From: Dendrophyllia cribrosa
Lineage: Eukaryota > Cnidaria > Anthozoa > Scleractinia > Dendrophylliidae
Length of the DNA: 64,000 bases
Direction: 5' to 3'
Assembly: GCA_024195265.1 (NCBI GenBank)
Contig: JAJLRJ010000005.1
Coordinates: 37,195,105 to 37,259,104, forward strand
Below are positions 13,705 through 28,700 of the stretch, in pieces. Made by a program: the position numbers and the translations under genes. Within the stretch, counting starts at the first letter, position 1. Each line of letters opens with the position of its first letter. Under the pieces are notes generated by a model. The model worked only from the letters and a program-made list of their open reading frames with translations. It made no database searches and had not been told where the DNA came from.

Positions 13705-16700
13705 TATTTTCAGGAAGAGAATTCCACAGTAAGGCACCGCTATAGCCAAAGCTACGTTTCAAATAGTCACTACGCGGCTTGGTAAGTTTAACTTACGGAA
13801 AGAATCACGCAAGTCATAGTCTGTGTGTCGCTCACTGAATAAATCATGCAAGTACACTGGGGCTAACCCGTTGAGGGATTTAAACATCATTATAGCTTTT
13901 TGTTTTCTTCTTCTTAATGATAGCTGGTCCCACTTCAAAGTTTCGAGAAGCAGGTTTGAGTTTACCTCACAGTTGGCTTGCATGGTACTCACAGTTGGCT
14001 TACATGGTAGCTTGCTTGGTACTGAAAGAAGTAATTTAACGCAATTTCGGCGAGTTATCGTTATTTGGATGTTCCACTGCTAAGAAAAAGACTCAATCTT
14101 ATTCACAAAATATTCCAATTATTTTAAATGTTTTGAACCAAAACCGTTGCGGTTATTTAGTATGAACCCTCCCAACTGACCACAATTAGCACCTTTGAAA
14201 AGCAGGCTTTGTGGTGTACACATGTTTATTTACAGGATTTACTTGAACGGCGCAGATGTTTTTTCAACGTTGTTGAACGAAGTTCTTTTTTGGACTATAG
14301 TCTACGGAATACGTTAAATTAATTATAATATATTATTTCCGGTTTCACTTTCACATAATTAATGAGGGAACCCAACTCAAGGCGGTTTTCAGTGGGGCCC
14401 TTGCAATGTCTGTGGGGTCCTCGTATGTCTCATGTACATCAGGATAGTTTATTTCTTGAAACAAGACGAGACTGAAGAGGGTGGATTCAAATTCCGCCAA
14501 TCATATTGACATTCTCAAAGAAATCTAAGTTAAATACAGAACTGAAATGTTTTAATTTTACCACATACTAAGCTTATGTAGAACATAGACAAGATATATA
14601 GTAAAACGTGTGTGTGTATCTAATGTCTATCAGAATTGCTATCTAGTCACATCAATCAATAAAGTATTGAATGTCACCTTAGCACCAGAGTATTTTACCT
14701 AATCAGCGGATCGGATTAAACAATCGTTGTTTACTACCATCCGTCAAGATTATCAACAATAACACATCAGTCAATCCCAGCATAAAGATAGATTGTTTTG
14801 TAAACTAATTTATAGGTATCTATCAGAGATTGTGAAAAATATGGGACAAACATTATTCCAATATTACAAACATTAAATGGAAAATATGATTTTTTAATTA
14901 ACTGCTTTATCGAATTTCCGCTAGATTGCCTACAACAACTAAACACAGTTGTCGCATCGAGTCGCCACTTCACAAAAACTTTTTCTAGCACAACGAAACA
15001 CAGTAAAATATTTTTTAGAGAAAAACAACTTTTTATCAGTCGAGAATAACTAGTATGACTTATTTTAGAATATAATACAGCAGTTGCATATCGAAAACCG
15101 TCCGAGAAACAAATTTGGAAGCCAAAAATCAACATTGTAAAAATTAAATAGCACACAGACTAGACTTTGCATTAAGTGATGTGAGTGCAGAACTATAAAA
15201 TACAAACAAATCTAATGTTTACATAAAATCGCTTTTTGACCTATGTTCAGAATGAACAAAGCCAAAAAAGGGCAACAAAGAACTGTTTTTAAACATTTTA
15301 TTCAAATATCCATTAGTTTATATTTAACAGCTAAACGCGTACCATCAACACATCGAAAATTGTCGTCGCAAGCAACATTTAATTGCTAAGCACATGGCAA
15401 AATTCAAGCTGTCAATTTGACTAAATTTGGGGACGCTTTATAAACTTAACAATATTCTAACAACACAAAGAAAAAGTCACTCAAACATTTATATCGACAT
15501 AAATAGCCCAATTTCGATATATTAAAATTCAACTTGAAACAATGGGAATGATAGCAGGGATTTGTATGGTTTATTTCCCTAAGCCTCGTAGTGATGTCTT
15601 TTGTTTCAAGTTGAATTTTAATATATCGAAATTGGGCTATTAACACTAAAAAGTGTAATGTTCTTTACTATAATGTTCCTAGACTGCTTGAAAATTTTTT
15701 AAAAATCCGCTTTTTTGCTTCGTGACTTCAACCGTAGACATGGCTCCACGACTCGATCGATATCAACGCTCCCACCTTTCAAAATTTTACTTACAAAGCG
15801 AACACATATTCTTTAGGAATTGTTCTTTCCAATTTGAAGTCTTGCAATGTGTGTTTACATTACGGTAATGGGACATTGACGTCTTGTAATCAGCAAGTGG
15901 CGTAAACGAGACGCCATTTTACTGAAACGTGTTCAAGTGTCAAACCTTTTCCGTCCCTTAAGAAAACTGATTCATAGGAGGAAAATGTAAACATTTCCCT
16001 CTCGCGGTAAAACGACTCTTTGTTTGTTTTTAGGAACATTAACCAGTTTTATCTCGCCTCGATAAGTACCGATAACAGTTATCGGGATTTTCTAATTACT
16101 TACGATAAACATAAAGAGATTCTTCACAAATAAAGAAATTTCATGATAATACATTACCCCACCCTAGTCGGCATTTTTCCTACCGCACCCCTAAGTACGG
16201 TCCAATGAAAGAACGAAAGAAGCAACGAAGGAATGACCACCCCACAATATCATTAGAATATATTTGCATAAGTTATTCAAGTATCTTTAAAAAGACTAGC
16301 AACAGTCTTTAATTTTTTTAATTATGTAAATATCCTCAAAAACGACTAGTAACAGTCTTTTTTTATCGTGGAGTTCAGACAAAAAAAAAATAAGGCTTAA
16401 CACACTCACAGACGCTTACTTCGTCGAGTGACATGGTTTCAAAATCAAGCTAACGGATACAAAGACCTATTATATCCTTATGCGATCGAGCTGGGTTGAA
16501 GTGAGAAAGATAATTAAAGTCAAGAACGGCTCTGACTTGGAGCCAGACAGTTTGGCTAGTGTCCTTGTCCGTCATCTAGAGCAAGTGGGCAGCAGTGGAA
16601 AATGTTCAAAGGGGGTGGTGTGGGTATAAGTTTGCCTGTACGTCCAAGGGTTAATGTAAGTTTCTTATCTTTACGGCGCGATGTGTTAACAATTTCTTAA

Positions 16701-19700
16701 ATAATGACAATAATAGTATTTCACAAAGCGAAGTTTTCTACGGAGAGTCTACCTATTTAAAACAACGACATAGTTACATAAAATACAGCAGTAAAATGGC
16801 AGAGAATCGTAGAGTTAAATTCAGAGCTGAAAAATAAACTGAACAAGCTTGCGGCTGAACAGAGCGAAAAGCTGTCCGATTTGAAAGAACTACAATAAAT
16901 GCAGTTTAACAAAATATTACTGCATTTGGACACAAATAAACGTTAAAGAAATCGTTATTTGCACTCGATGTCGTTTTTCAGTCCCTCCTTTAGCACATAG
17001 CTTTGAAAAATAATTTACAAGCCAAAACAAGATGAATTGTTCTATTCTCTATCGCTGCGCTCAGCCGAATAGAACACATTTCCCATGTAAACACTACAGA
17101 CAATTGGAGGGAGCCGACCAGCCATCTGGACCAGCCATTTTATTAACAGTAAAGTAAAACTATTACAATATCTGTCTGTGTAAGCACATCGCAAACCATG
17201 GCCCCCGTAAGGGAAGTCTGTCTTAAAGACAGTATTAATAGTAAATGGTACGAAAAATTGAAATTTACTTAACGTTGAGGCGGTGATTAAGCCGGATGCA
17301 AAAAACCAGTGGAAAAACTCCTAATTCGGAGAAAAAACTGGAAACGTATTCTCCAAACCAATGCAGAACCACCTTAACCTCTGGAGTTTAAAGGTTGAAA
17401 ATAGCTGTTTATAGCGGTACAAAAACATACATGTAGTATGCAAAACATTACCACGAGCAAAGTTGTAGGATGGCTGATTGGCGTCAAGTGAATAGCACGA
17501 ATCAAGGAGTGGTATAAATAGGCAAAAACTGCGAATGCCAAGCATGGTAATGATGCGTATGCCCATGGGAAATATATTTCTATTCTCTATCGCTGCGCTC
17601 AGCCGAATAGAACACATTTCCCATGTAAACACTACAGACAATTGGAGGGAGCCGACCAGCCATCTCAAACACAAAGCTGGGGGATAAGAGATACTTTAAT
17701 GGGATAATGACTAAATGCCCATGTTAAGAGTGACCATCAACTGATGATTAAAGCCGTCACGACGATACAAGCCTTTGGCCCTATCCGTCTTCCATCCAAC
17801 GTGATTCTTAACAACCCGATCGGGTAAATCATTATTGATAGCGGTAGAAGCTCCGCCGATTCTTAAACCTTGACGTTTCGAGCCCTATCGTTTTAAGCTT
17901 AAGTGATACAACTTCTCTAGCCCTCGAATAAGAAAATTTTGTACCAGACCGAGGAAAATGGCCCTTTCTCTTACTGAACCCTAAAGATCTAAATACAAAT
18001 TCGCTTGAATTGGCGTCGTCCTTGGCTAGTTGTGCATACTAACGAGCATACTGTAAGGACAAGTAAGCTTACCGGTCTTAGCGAACGATCTAGTCGATCC
18101 CTCATAATACTGATCGGTCTTACCCTTTGGTATGTACAGGTAAAAATACTGATCTCTAACATTTACATCACAGCACTTAATATTACCGACCTCGTCATAA
18201 CGTAACGAGGAAAAGCCGAAAAGTCGACTAAACAAAAGCATACATCCTTATGTCAGATAAACTAGCGTCTAACGATGCAAATTGAGATACTAACTTATGA
18301 AGATGATCGGGCAAGATAGGCAATCTATTCCTATGCGAAATGGAGCTAGAAACCCGCCTTTTGCAACCTTTGAGGACGAGCTTCAGAAACTTCGAATCAC
18401 AAGGATCTCAGAGTACAGCACAGGAATTATGGAAAAAACTAATTGCGTAGAAGACTGACGTGATGGAAGAATACGAATAGCCCGATTGCAATAAATTGAG
18501 TAAATATAAAGCAACACGAGTCTTATCCGCTGGGAAGTACTTGCATTCAGGAAAAAGCGAAGCCCAAGCTTTCCATTTCCTGAAGTAAGAGAGGTATCCT
18601 TTTGTAGTTGACCAAGCTCTGCTGCCGGCAAGGACTGAAGGGATCTGTCTTGCTAAGGACTGCAACTCTGGACTGGAAAGATCTCTGAAATGATTTGTAA
18701 AGAAATAATTATATATATAATCGGAAAACTATTTCCCGTAAATAGAAATATTGTGAAAAGAAGAACGCGAAATCAGAAAATCAATTAGCGAGAAAATACG
18801 CCGTGGACCTTCTAGGCCTTTGGATAACTGGATAACTGGATAACTTCGTGTTACAATAACCACTGCTCCAACAACCACAAGCACTCGGCTACTAGTCAAC
18901 GTGTCAACCATCGCCAACTGGCGGTACTACAATTGTGTGCTAAACAAATGACACTGCATCGCCCTTGGCGGAATTAAATCACAATGCGTGCAACATCTCC
19001 CTTGGAGGAATGATAATCGCATCATGCGAAAACAAGTACACCGATCCTCAGGACAAAATACTGTGATAAATCGCGAAATAAAATTGAAAAACCTTCCTGT
19101 AAGCCAAAAAAGACAATCATCGCCCTTGGCGGAATGCAAAACCCCATTGGGGAATACGAACAATAACTGAAAAACGCTTCTGCGAAAATGGAATCCTTAG
19201 TAAACTGTGCACACACCATAAATCAATGAGATCCGCTATGAAGCGTCAAGTCGCACGACTAAAACCGAAGATCTAAATCTAAACAGAGAAAAAATGGTAT
19301 CATTGGCGATAAAGCAAAAAAGCCCGTCGGATCAACGAATTCCAGTACCTGCTTAACTGAAAAACGAAACCCGTGCGTCGGAAACAAAATAGACCAAAAT
19401 ACTGCCGAGGGCCACTTGGGAACTAATAAAGTCCTAACCGCTCTAGAAGACTAAAGGTGCAAAATAGTACGTGAAATTAAGTACACCCGAGGTGCGAGGC
19501 AATTGTTTTCTTCTGCCCAACTGGTGCTAAACGCGTCCGTACCTTCTGATCCTGGACACCAAAATTTAGAATAAAATCTATGACACTTGGCTGTGTCTGA
19601 GGATGCAAAGCGATCGACTGTGAAAGGTCCGAAAATTGAACTGGCGTACTCGAAAAATTCACCAAACACGCACCAGTCGTCGTAATCAACAATCCTGCTC

Positions 19701-22700
19701 ATGGATCAGCAAAATCATTCATCAATCTTGCTATCCAAGAAACTTCGATTGAAATATTGTGAAGGACACAAAACTGAAAAATTTGTAATGCCAAATCGTG
19801 ACGACGGTGAGACGACGTGCAACCCCTGTGGGAGATAATAGCCGCGCAGGCTGCGTTCTTGCTGTCCGTGTAAACCTTGGCAATTTGCCTTAAATGAAAG
19901 ATCAAAAAGACTTAAGACCATAAATAATAACTAACAATTCCCTGCTATTGCTGTCTTGCTTCGTCTGAATAGAGGAAAAGGCTTGTAAAAACAGCTCGAA
20001 TTCGTGAGAATCTAGGCATAATGCGTGACCTCCGCATGCAAAATCGCTGGCATCGGAATGGATAATTTGGAGCAATTGCGTGACCAAAAGTCAATTTCGG
20101 CCGAACACTGGGGGTAAAATTGGTAGGAAGTTAGGTTATCCCAAGAATCCCAAAAACTAACAGCAGATTGTAAAAACCTAGACATGAGTACACTGACATT
20201 TCCCACTCCTGGCGCAGGCGAAACCATCTTTCCCACAACGGAGGCAAGAAAACGCGGAGCGAAGTAAAGCAAATGATTCCTAAGTGATTGCAATGAATCA
20301 AGAAGCTTTTGAAGCCTGGCCGGCAGGATGGCCAGAACTAGACCCTCCCGAAGATTCCATATTAAACCCAGCCATTCCATAACCTGAGTTGGAACCCAGA
20401 TAGATTTGCTGCTATTAGCGACAATTCCGGCCTTAGCCAAATCGGAACGAATAATCTCGGCAGCGAAGCGAGCAGAAGGCAAATCTATCTCACAACACGC
20501 GCCGTCATCAAATGCAAAACGAAATGAAAACCTTGGGCTCTCCAATGCCTTACGAGTGGACGGGATGATTTGGTTAAAAGATAAGGGGCGGAAGACAAAC
20601 CGAAAGGTAGCACGTTGAAACAGAAAAATCTGTCGGTTGATGAATTGAGAGGCCACGAAAACCCCAGAAACTGTTGATGTGGGTAAGCAATGTCTATATG
20701 ATGGGATCCTGACTTCATATCGAATTAAAATAAAAACCCGTCCGGGGCAATGTACTGCATGAAAACTCTCCAATTCTCCATACGAGACCTAGCCTTCGGA
20801 ACGTATTTATTGACGTGGCGCAAATCGAGAATAAGCCTTCCCTTGCCCTCCGAATTGGAAAGAAACGGTAAGCGGATTGACGACGGTCGGGGAGAAAACA
20901 TTACAGAGTGATCAGACCTAATTCAAGGAGATTTAAAACAGCTTGAGGCACAAAAAGGGGGTGACTTTTGGCCGACCTGTTATTACCTAAATAAATGCTA
21001 GGAGATGTTGCCTCAAAAGGAATAAAATAACCATGCTTAATGACACCCAAAACCCATTCGGGTGCACCAACATCTATCCAAAATTGAATATGCGCTCGTA
21101 AACGCCCTTTGACAATAGGCGTCGCAGCTCGTACTCATGCAAGCTATTCCTAAAAAATTCGAGCAAATCATTGTTACACTTATCTGTCATTAAAGCGTCC
21201 AATTCCTCCTCGATAGTACTACTGCGAAAGTTTCTAGAAAATTCTTGAGAGACGTCCGCGAACTGCCTGCTGCCATCATGACCGGGCGGCCGTATAAGGC
21301 GAAGAGGTACTTGAGGCTGTGCTACTGGTGTTGCCAATGGGATTGAATCTAACAAGACGGACTGGGACATTCGCGCCACCAACGCCGGGAATTTCTGCAG
21401 AAATGACAGTGTTCCCTTGGTTAGTCCGGCTGTCTGAACTGCGAGGGCTGGTTGAAAAACCTGGACGAGCTTCCTTGTCCTGCGTAACGGACCCCGTATG
21501 AAGGATATTGCAAACTTCTGCCCTGAGATCGCTCCACATTACGTTTGATCCTATTGCGGCCGAGTTCACGTGGCGCCTCCTTCTCCGCCGCACGAATTTT
21601 CTTGTCGTCTTCGGGACTCAATGCGACGGCGTTACCCTCGTAGAGTTTCACCGTTAACCAACCGGCCTCGGAGGAGTCTGCAATTCTGATTTTACGGTTC
21701 CTTTTCCCCAAGCGATCGATAGCTTCGCGTATTAATAGTTCCGGCTTTTCTTCGGCTGTTCTGGCGATAAGCGCACTTTGTAACTTGTCAATAACCGCGG
21801 AGTTGAACTTGTAGCTCTTCTCGTTGCCGGAGTACTTGAATGTGACGCACCGAATTTCAGTTGTTTGGATATCTGGAAAGCGGAATCTGCTGCCTCGCTA
21901 GATTTACTAAATTGAGCGGACAATTCGGTTTTATGCTGGCGAAGCTGGTCTAGTAAAAAATCCTTAAATTGGTCGAAGTCCTTTCGAATCGCTGCTACGT
22001 TAACCTACGCTTCGTCGGTCATAACTGGTAAAATTACCCCGAGCAAAGTTGTAGGATGGCTGATTGGCGTCAAGTGAATAGCACGAATCAAGGAGTGGTA
22101 TAAATAGGCAAAACTGCGAATGCCAAACATGGTAATGATGCGTATGCCCATGGGAAATACATTTCTTGTTGCTGCACAGAGAGTCTCTGCTCCAGTTAAT
22201 AAATTATTTCTCCACTTAGTTCGCCAAAACTTGGACATAACAGCCCTCGGTGCGAAAATATGTCTTACAAACTTGCTCGTTTTAGCTCCTGTGACCGTAA
22301 TTGATAGATCTTTCGGTTCCAATCTAGCTGCTTCCGCGTTTAGGAACATTTTCAAAGAAGCGTTAAGCATATACCATATTACAAGGCTAATAATTAAAAG
22401 GCATTTTCAGAAATTTAAATTGCGTTCTTTCGTTTCATCCAGATCGATCAGTTTGAATAGCTTTGCCAAGGGTAACTATCATTCAGCTTCGTCAAGGTGA
22501 ACTGCGAGACATGGCAACATTTTTTGCTTTTTTTCGTTCAGTCGTGTGATCAATATATTTTTTCTTTACTTCTCTTACTCCTTCTTCCTCTTTTCTATTC
22601 GTAGTGGTTCGTGGTTTGGTTTTTAATTTGTTTGCACTAGTGTTACACTTTGTTTTTAAACTTGAACTGCACTGCTCTTAGCCAATCACAATTAAGTAAT

Positions 22701-25700
22701 TTTTCATGTATATTATTATCATAAGAACCGTCCCAGATTTCTTTGCACCAAATAATTTTCGATGCCTCTGGAAACCCCTATTCCATTACCCATCCTCTGT
22801 GATACGACAAATGCCGTGTGGGTTACCGAATTACCACGTTCTACATGGTTTTTCTACGTCATGCGATAAATGGTGTTACTTCCGGTTACGTTGTCCCCAG
22901 TTAGGACAAGGATAGGTAAATTACGCAAATAACGTTAACTCTCGAGAATCTTCGTCTCCGGAAATCTTCGGAATTTTCCGAAACACACGGACATGTAGCG
23001 GTTCTCTTTTTAGATCATCTTCCTTCTGACGTCATAAACACGTCAATTCTGGTTCCCACCCTCATTTGCAGATCCATCTGTCAATCAAATCATGACATAA
23101 TCAGAATAGAATATTTCGCTCGTAATTCCTCACTCTGTTTTGACCATGCTATGACGTCAAACCATTATTTAGCAGAGGACATATAATAGCGAGCTTATTT
23201 GTTAAATATCTATGTAAACTAGCTTTCTTTGCCTCGTCAGCATGTGTAAAATACAAAATAAGTTTTAACCGAAAATGAGGCAAACAGGGCTAATTAACAT
23301 ACATATAAAAGAATAAAAAAATTGGCTGACATTTTGGAATAAGGTGTATAAGTTTTCCCGACGTCCAAGCGTTAAAACAGCCAAGCAACGGGACGAGCTA
23401 GATCATCATCCGGTTGTTGTTTTTTTCTCTGTTATATTATATTTTAACTTCGTCTTAAAATAAAGGTGTTTCCTGTTGACAGGCTATCTGATGCTCTTTA
23501 TAATTAATGTGGAGTTTGATATAAGCGCATGGAATGTACCATTTGTTTTGTTATTTCTTTCTATTTTCGTTTTCCATGTCAGTAATCTTTTCTTTTGAGA
23601 GACTTTTCCCATCTTGAATGGTTCATTATAAAAATAAATAAATAAATAAATAAATATGAATTGCAGTGGAATTTACGAGGTGGCTCTTACCTCCACCATT
23701 GCACATTTGTAATATATAGAGATAGACTTAGCCTAACAGCGGAGCTCTCTGAAAATAGACGATGATGATAAGCTTGACTTATGTGAAAGGTGGGAAGCAC
23801 AAGGAAAATTAGAATTAAGATTGACGACCGGGCTATTTTTCAATTTTAGCAATTCTCAAAAACAGTATTCAACGCGACCTTCTGCACAGTACATTTGGAC
23901 TGCACAAAAGCTAAAAAAAAACTTTTTCTTGGTCTAAAATAACTAATATGACTAATTTCCGAATAAAACACACCAGTTGCGTGTCGAAAATTGCCCGAGA
24001 AACTGATTTAGAAATCAAAATTGCAAAAATATCTTTGCGCAAGGTGACGCGAGTGAAGTTAGAACTATAAAATTGAAGTCGTTTTGTTTACATAAAATCG
24101 CTTTTCAACCTATGTAATGAATGAAAAAACATAAAAAAATGGACAACAACATCTTCTTTTGAAAAACTTTATTTAAACATCCGTTAGTTTATGTTTAAAA
24201 GCAAAAAGCGTACCATTAGCGCATCGAGGAGCTGTCTGGCTAAGCATTCAAGATGTCAATCCGACTGAATTTGAACACGTTTTATAAACCTGATTTCTCC
24301 AAAACTAACGTGAACACAAAGAAAAAGTCAATCACAAATTGATATGAACAAAAATTCCTATAGAAAAATGTAATTTATTTTACCGTTAAGCTCCTTGGCT
24401 GCTTGAAAATTCTTTAAAACTCCGCTTCTTCGGTTCTAACGTATGAATGTTTAAAAATAAGCACTTAGCTCTATATTCCTCCAAAAACGCTTGACTTGCA
24501 GAGTTACGCAGCCTCAAATGCAGTCTTGACCACCGTTTGAGAAATGTGAAACCTGTCTTGAGTAGCAAACCGCGAAAAAATTCAGGGAAAAACGAACGAT
24601 TTTGCAAACCGTTTTCTCCGCCCGCGAGCTAGCCCTGCGCGACGTACGGACGGACGCGCCCGCGAAACATTCCGCTAGCCATGACCATGGAAAATGACGG
24701 GCATGGTTCTATGCCTTGTTCTATGAGTATGGAGCTCCGTGAGAGCTCAGCTATGAAAAGCTAACAAACAATTTGTTTTTCTTTACTGTAAGATGCGATA
24801 ACGTTTAAAGCAGTCAAACAACGGGACGAACTAGATCAACACCCGATTGTTTGTTTTCTGTTAACAGACGATTTTATGCTCCTTATAACTTGGCGTGTCA
24901 TATAAGGGCATCGAATCTTCAATTTTTTTGTTCTTTCTTTCTTATTTGTTTTGCATTTCAGTTACCTGTCTTTAAACAGTATTCGGAAGATTACAGGGTA
25001 TTCATTTTTACATCTTAAACGATTATACCAGCTGTGAGTTTGACGCTTTTTATTAAAGGAATTGTCAGTGATCTTCATAAACAAAAATTCTGGCCTATCT
25101 TTCGCATTAAACCCACTATCTTTCAAGTTTGCCTAATGTTAGTCATAAACACACAACAAGATGGATATAAATAGGTTTTGAATAAAGAAGTTAATTTTTA
25201 TAGAAATTGTGGTCTTGCGTCGGTGGTGGAGTAAAACATCAAAATGTGACTTTATCAGTTGTTAAGGTAAATTGGTCATCGTAAAGAAATTCAAAAGACG
25301 ACGTTTTGAGCACTAGCCCTTCGTCAGGGCGAATCAAGAAATTTTGGGTTGTGTAGTAGGTTTATATAAACCAAATACCATCTCCGGACGCAGTGCCACA
25401 TGTGATGCTATGTTTCTATTGTTTCCTCTACAGTAATTAAAAATAAACACGCATGTTGTTGAGACCTCCAAAAAGCACAAAGAAACGGCTTTAAAAAATA
25501 CGGAGTTTCTCTTACGCGCGCTACATTTCGCTTATAACACCACATCAAAAAGTCTAAATTTAATACAACACAAAACGCTAAAAACAGACAAATTGTAGAC
25601 TGTTTTATTTTTATTTCCCTTGGATATCTGTAAACATCATCTCGTCAATTCTACTGAATGATCTTCTGAGCACAAGGTTAAAAATATATATTTATTTTTA

Positions 25701-28700
25701 CAATACACCGAATTCTACGCGCATTACTGACCCATGTCAGATCTGTATATCTTTGAACTTTCCTTCCTCTTACAGACATCTGAAATTGAGCAATATTCAA
25801 CACCTTGATGCTGATGGGTTTACCGGCCTTGCAAATTTAGAACTTCTGTAAGGTTCTTTCAAATGCTGTACAAACAAATAATGTTAAAGCTTTTTAACTC
25901 ATGAATGCGCGAAGCCTTGAGAGGGTTATCGCAGAAGGGAACTAATACGCAAATTTTCAATCCTTCCTTCCTTCCATCCACAGGCTGTAAACGTTTCTTG
26001 GTAATTTCGCTGACCAGCGCATAAGGCTTGTGCATATATTTTGACTGTTCCAAACGCGATAGGTAATGGTCACCTGCCTTACCCATGGGGACGGCGGGGA
26101 TCGGTGTAACAAAACGCATACGAGAGGGGAGCATCCGAAGGTTGTTTCGTATTTACGAGTTAACTCATAAGAGCCTTTGATTTATTTTTACACTTTATGG
26201 CTTTTCTTGACTTTTATTTACTATATACTGTAATATATATAGGTTCACTTCTTCGCATGTTCTTTATTGCAAACGTTTCGTTTCTTCAGTACATCGTATA
26301 GGATAATTATTATATAAACACAACTTGTAGTAAAACTTTCTTAAAAAATCTCTGTCTTGTATCGGCGGAATAATAATTCAACCAAAGATTAAAAATTTAA
26401 AACGTAACTCTAAATTACCTGTAGCTACAAAATAATAACAAAGTAACAGGGATAATTAAAAGGTAACGAACCACTAGGGTATTATGCAACAGCAAGGAAA
26501 CTACAACAAAAATATATATTCGAAGCAAATTTTTCAAATATATTCCTTGAAGAAAACCGTTTTCTCATGCACAATTTTTCAGTGCAACATGGTTAATAAC
26601 AAAATCCTAGATTAAAGCCCTTGGACAGTGATATTGTATACGGTACTTTGGTGTTCTAACAAATTCCCAAAAAGAAACCCTAGGCCCTTGAACGAAAGAA
26701 AAACACTAATGCGGATTGTTTTTTTTTTTGTTTGGTTCTCCTGAAGGAATGAATGATGAACCCCTTAGAGAATATTTTGACTAGAGTGGGTGAATTGTGA
26801 ATGAGATTCTGATAAGAGTTCAAAATATTTCCAATGCTAGCTAAACTTGGGTTAAAACCCAAAACTAATGGAAAAACTTTCTTAGTCTATTTGGCTTTGG
26901 GAGAAAGCAGATTTTCCCTAGGAATGGAATTGACTCTGTCAAATTGTTTGCTCCGATTAATTAAATAACTTTGGCATTCTATATTTCGCCTTTCAAAAGT
27001 TTCAGGAGGGGAGCAATTTCTTATGTCCCTGGTAGCTACTCCAAAGGGGATAGCTTTGGTACATTGGGCGGGATATATATTCTATTTTCATTTTTGCCCT
27101 CGTGTGTAGCTTTATTTCACTCGTAGCTTACATATTTTACCCCAGATCGGCAGCTTCAGTTACTTTAGACCAACTATACCAATTTAATTTTTTTTTATTT
27201 ACAGGGATCTTTCTCACAACAAAATTAAGTATTTACCCAACGGCGTGTTCAGTTCTTTGATATCGTTAATTCAAGTGTAAGTACAGTGCTTCCGGTAGTT
27301 TCGAGCGATTGTATATATATTTTATACATAACTGTTTTTATAGCTATTTATATTAGGCATATTCTTAAGATCACATGTATAGTCGAGTGTATTTTTTAAA
27401 CACTGGGCTTAGAGGTCGGGAGCTTGGGCGACCACTCCTCGCACTTTCGAATTTAAATGAATTTACTTATTTTACTTACTTGCTTCCCTTTCTTTTCCTG
27501 GAATCGGTGTTAATTGTTATAACCGATATGAAAACTACATGACGTTTCGATGACTTCATGTCATCATTGTCGAATGAATAAATTGAAGGTAACGGTTAAG
27601 CATATTTATAGGAATAAGGGCGCGAGAAAATAAATTAGAATGCGTGGCATGAAAGCATTTAAGTAAAGAGTTTTGCGCGAATGGAATCCGCTTGCGTGTT
27701 CAGTTTCGGTCTTTTGTTCTTAATAAGCAGCATTTCGAAGATCAAACATTCGAATTTGCTGCGGCATTTCTTAAGCACTTTGAAGTTCTTAATGCGATGT
27801 TGTAATATTTCGGAAGCATTTTACGTCTAATAGATACCCTGTCATGTACTCTACAAGATAAGGTAAATATTATGGGTTGCGGCGCTGCTGGGGGTTCGTG
27901 ACATCATCCAAAATGGCCGCCACGATGGCCGCCATTTTGGATTTTACTAAAAATTCGGATTTATCGGAAAAATGCGGAAATTGCAAATATTTTTTGCGAG
28001 AGTTGCAAAATAACATACAATTAAATATTTTGATGCTTTTGGTAGCATTTGTTACGTTTTTTTACCGAAAAAAAGTAAAAGAAAAACGCGCCTGATCTCA
28101 TGCTACTTATGACGTCATATCTCGTTACCATAGCAACCAGTTGTGGCCAAACGTTACCAAAATGTGTCTCAAGGATAAACGAACAGCTACTAAAGTTGGC
28201 ATGTGTTAACCATAAATGATCTTGAAAAGAATCGGAAAAAACCCCTTGTACGTCCGAGGGTTAAACTTATCGAACATGACAAAATTTATCTTCAAATATT
28301 AAAATCATTAGACTTTTTAGCAAAAGGGAAAAATAATGAGTTATGGCAGCTAATACAAAAAAAATCTATTTACTTCAGACCTTGTTTAGGAGAATGATTT
28401 AAAAAAGAACTAAATCTTTATACAGTCACTTACTTAAAATATAGCGCAGTCAATAACCGCTATATAACGGACGCCTTTGGGACCAATATTTGGTATATGT
28501 AATATGGGAAGTCTGTAAAATGGGAGCTATTGTCGTTAAATCCGATTCAACGAGATTTTAAATCGGGATGTCCGTTATAGTGAGGTGTTCGCGGGCGGAG
28601 GCAGACTGTAAACAAAGATTACATTTGTTTTTAATATACATATACTTATTTTGAACATAGTTTACAGTAAACGACACTAAAATATTCGGGTAGTCAGGTA

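Larger units (their letters stand above)
17044..22166 (-). mobile_element. DIRS-class (PAT/Ngaro-like) retroelement with split direct repeats, 5.1 kb
   Basis: On the - strand: A1 (22166-22033), gag-like frames, reverse transcriptase/RNase H, linker, tyrosine recombinase, B1 (17665-17582), A2 (17581-17446), a 318-bp unique stretch, B2 (17127-17044). B1 and B2 are identical over 84 bp. A1 and A2 agree over about 130 bp with few changes. The host/A1, A2/B1 and B2/host junctions all carry TTCT. All expected modules are present but interrupted by frameshifts and stops, so the copy looks inactive yet fairly young by its identical B repeats. Confidence 0.88.

Noticed and set aside
14767..15156. 129-codon - strand frame
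   Set aside because: Lies largely within the 14930-15720 repeat; its copy at 23890 does not keep the frame and composition is AT-driven.
22120..22500. 126-codon + frame and the 121-codon - frame beside it
   Set aside because: Both cross the A1 boundary of the DIRS element, so neither can be one original gene; the flank part alone is too short to assign.
27877..28095. 72-codon + frame (basic, hydrophobic end)
   Set aside because: Lies inside a dispersed repeat present in reverse at 47860-48200 where the frame is not kept.
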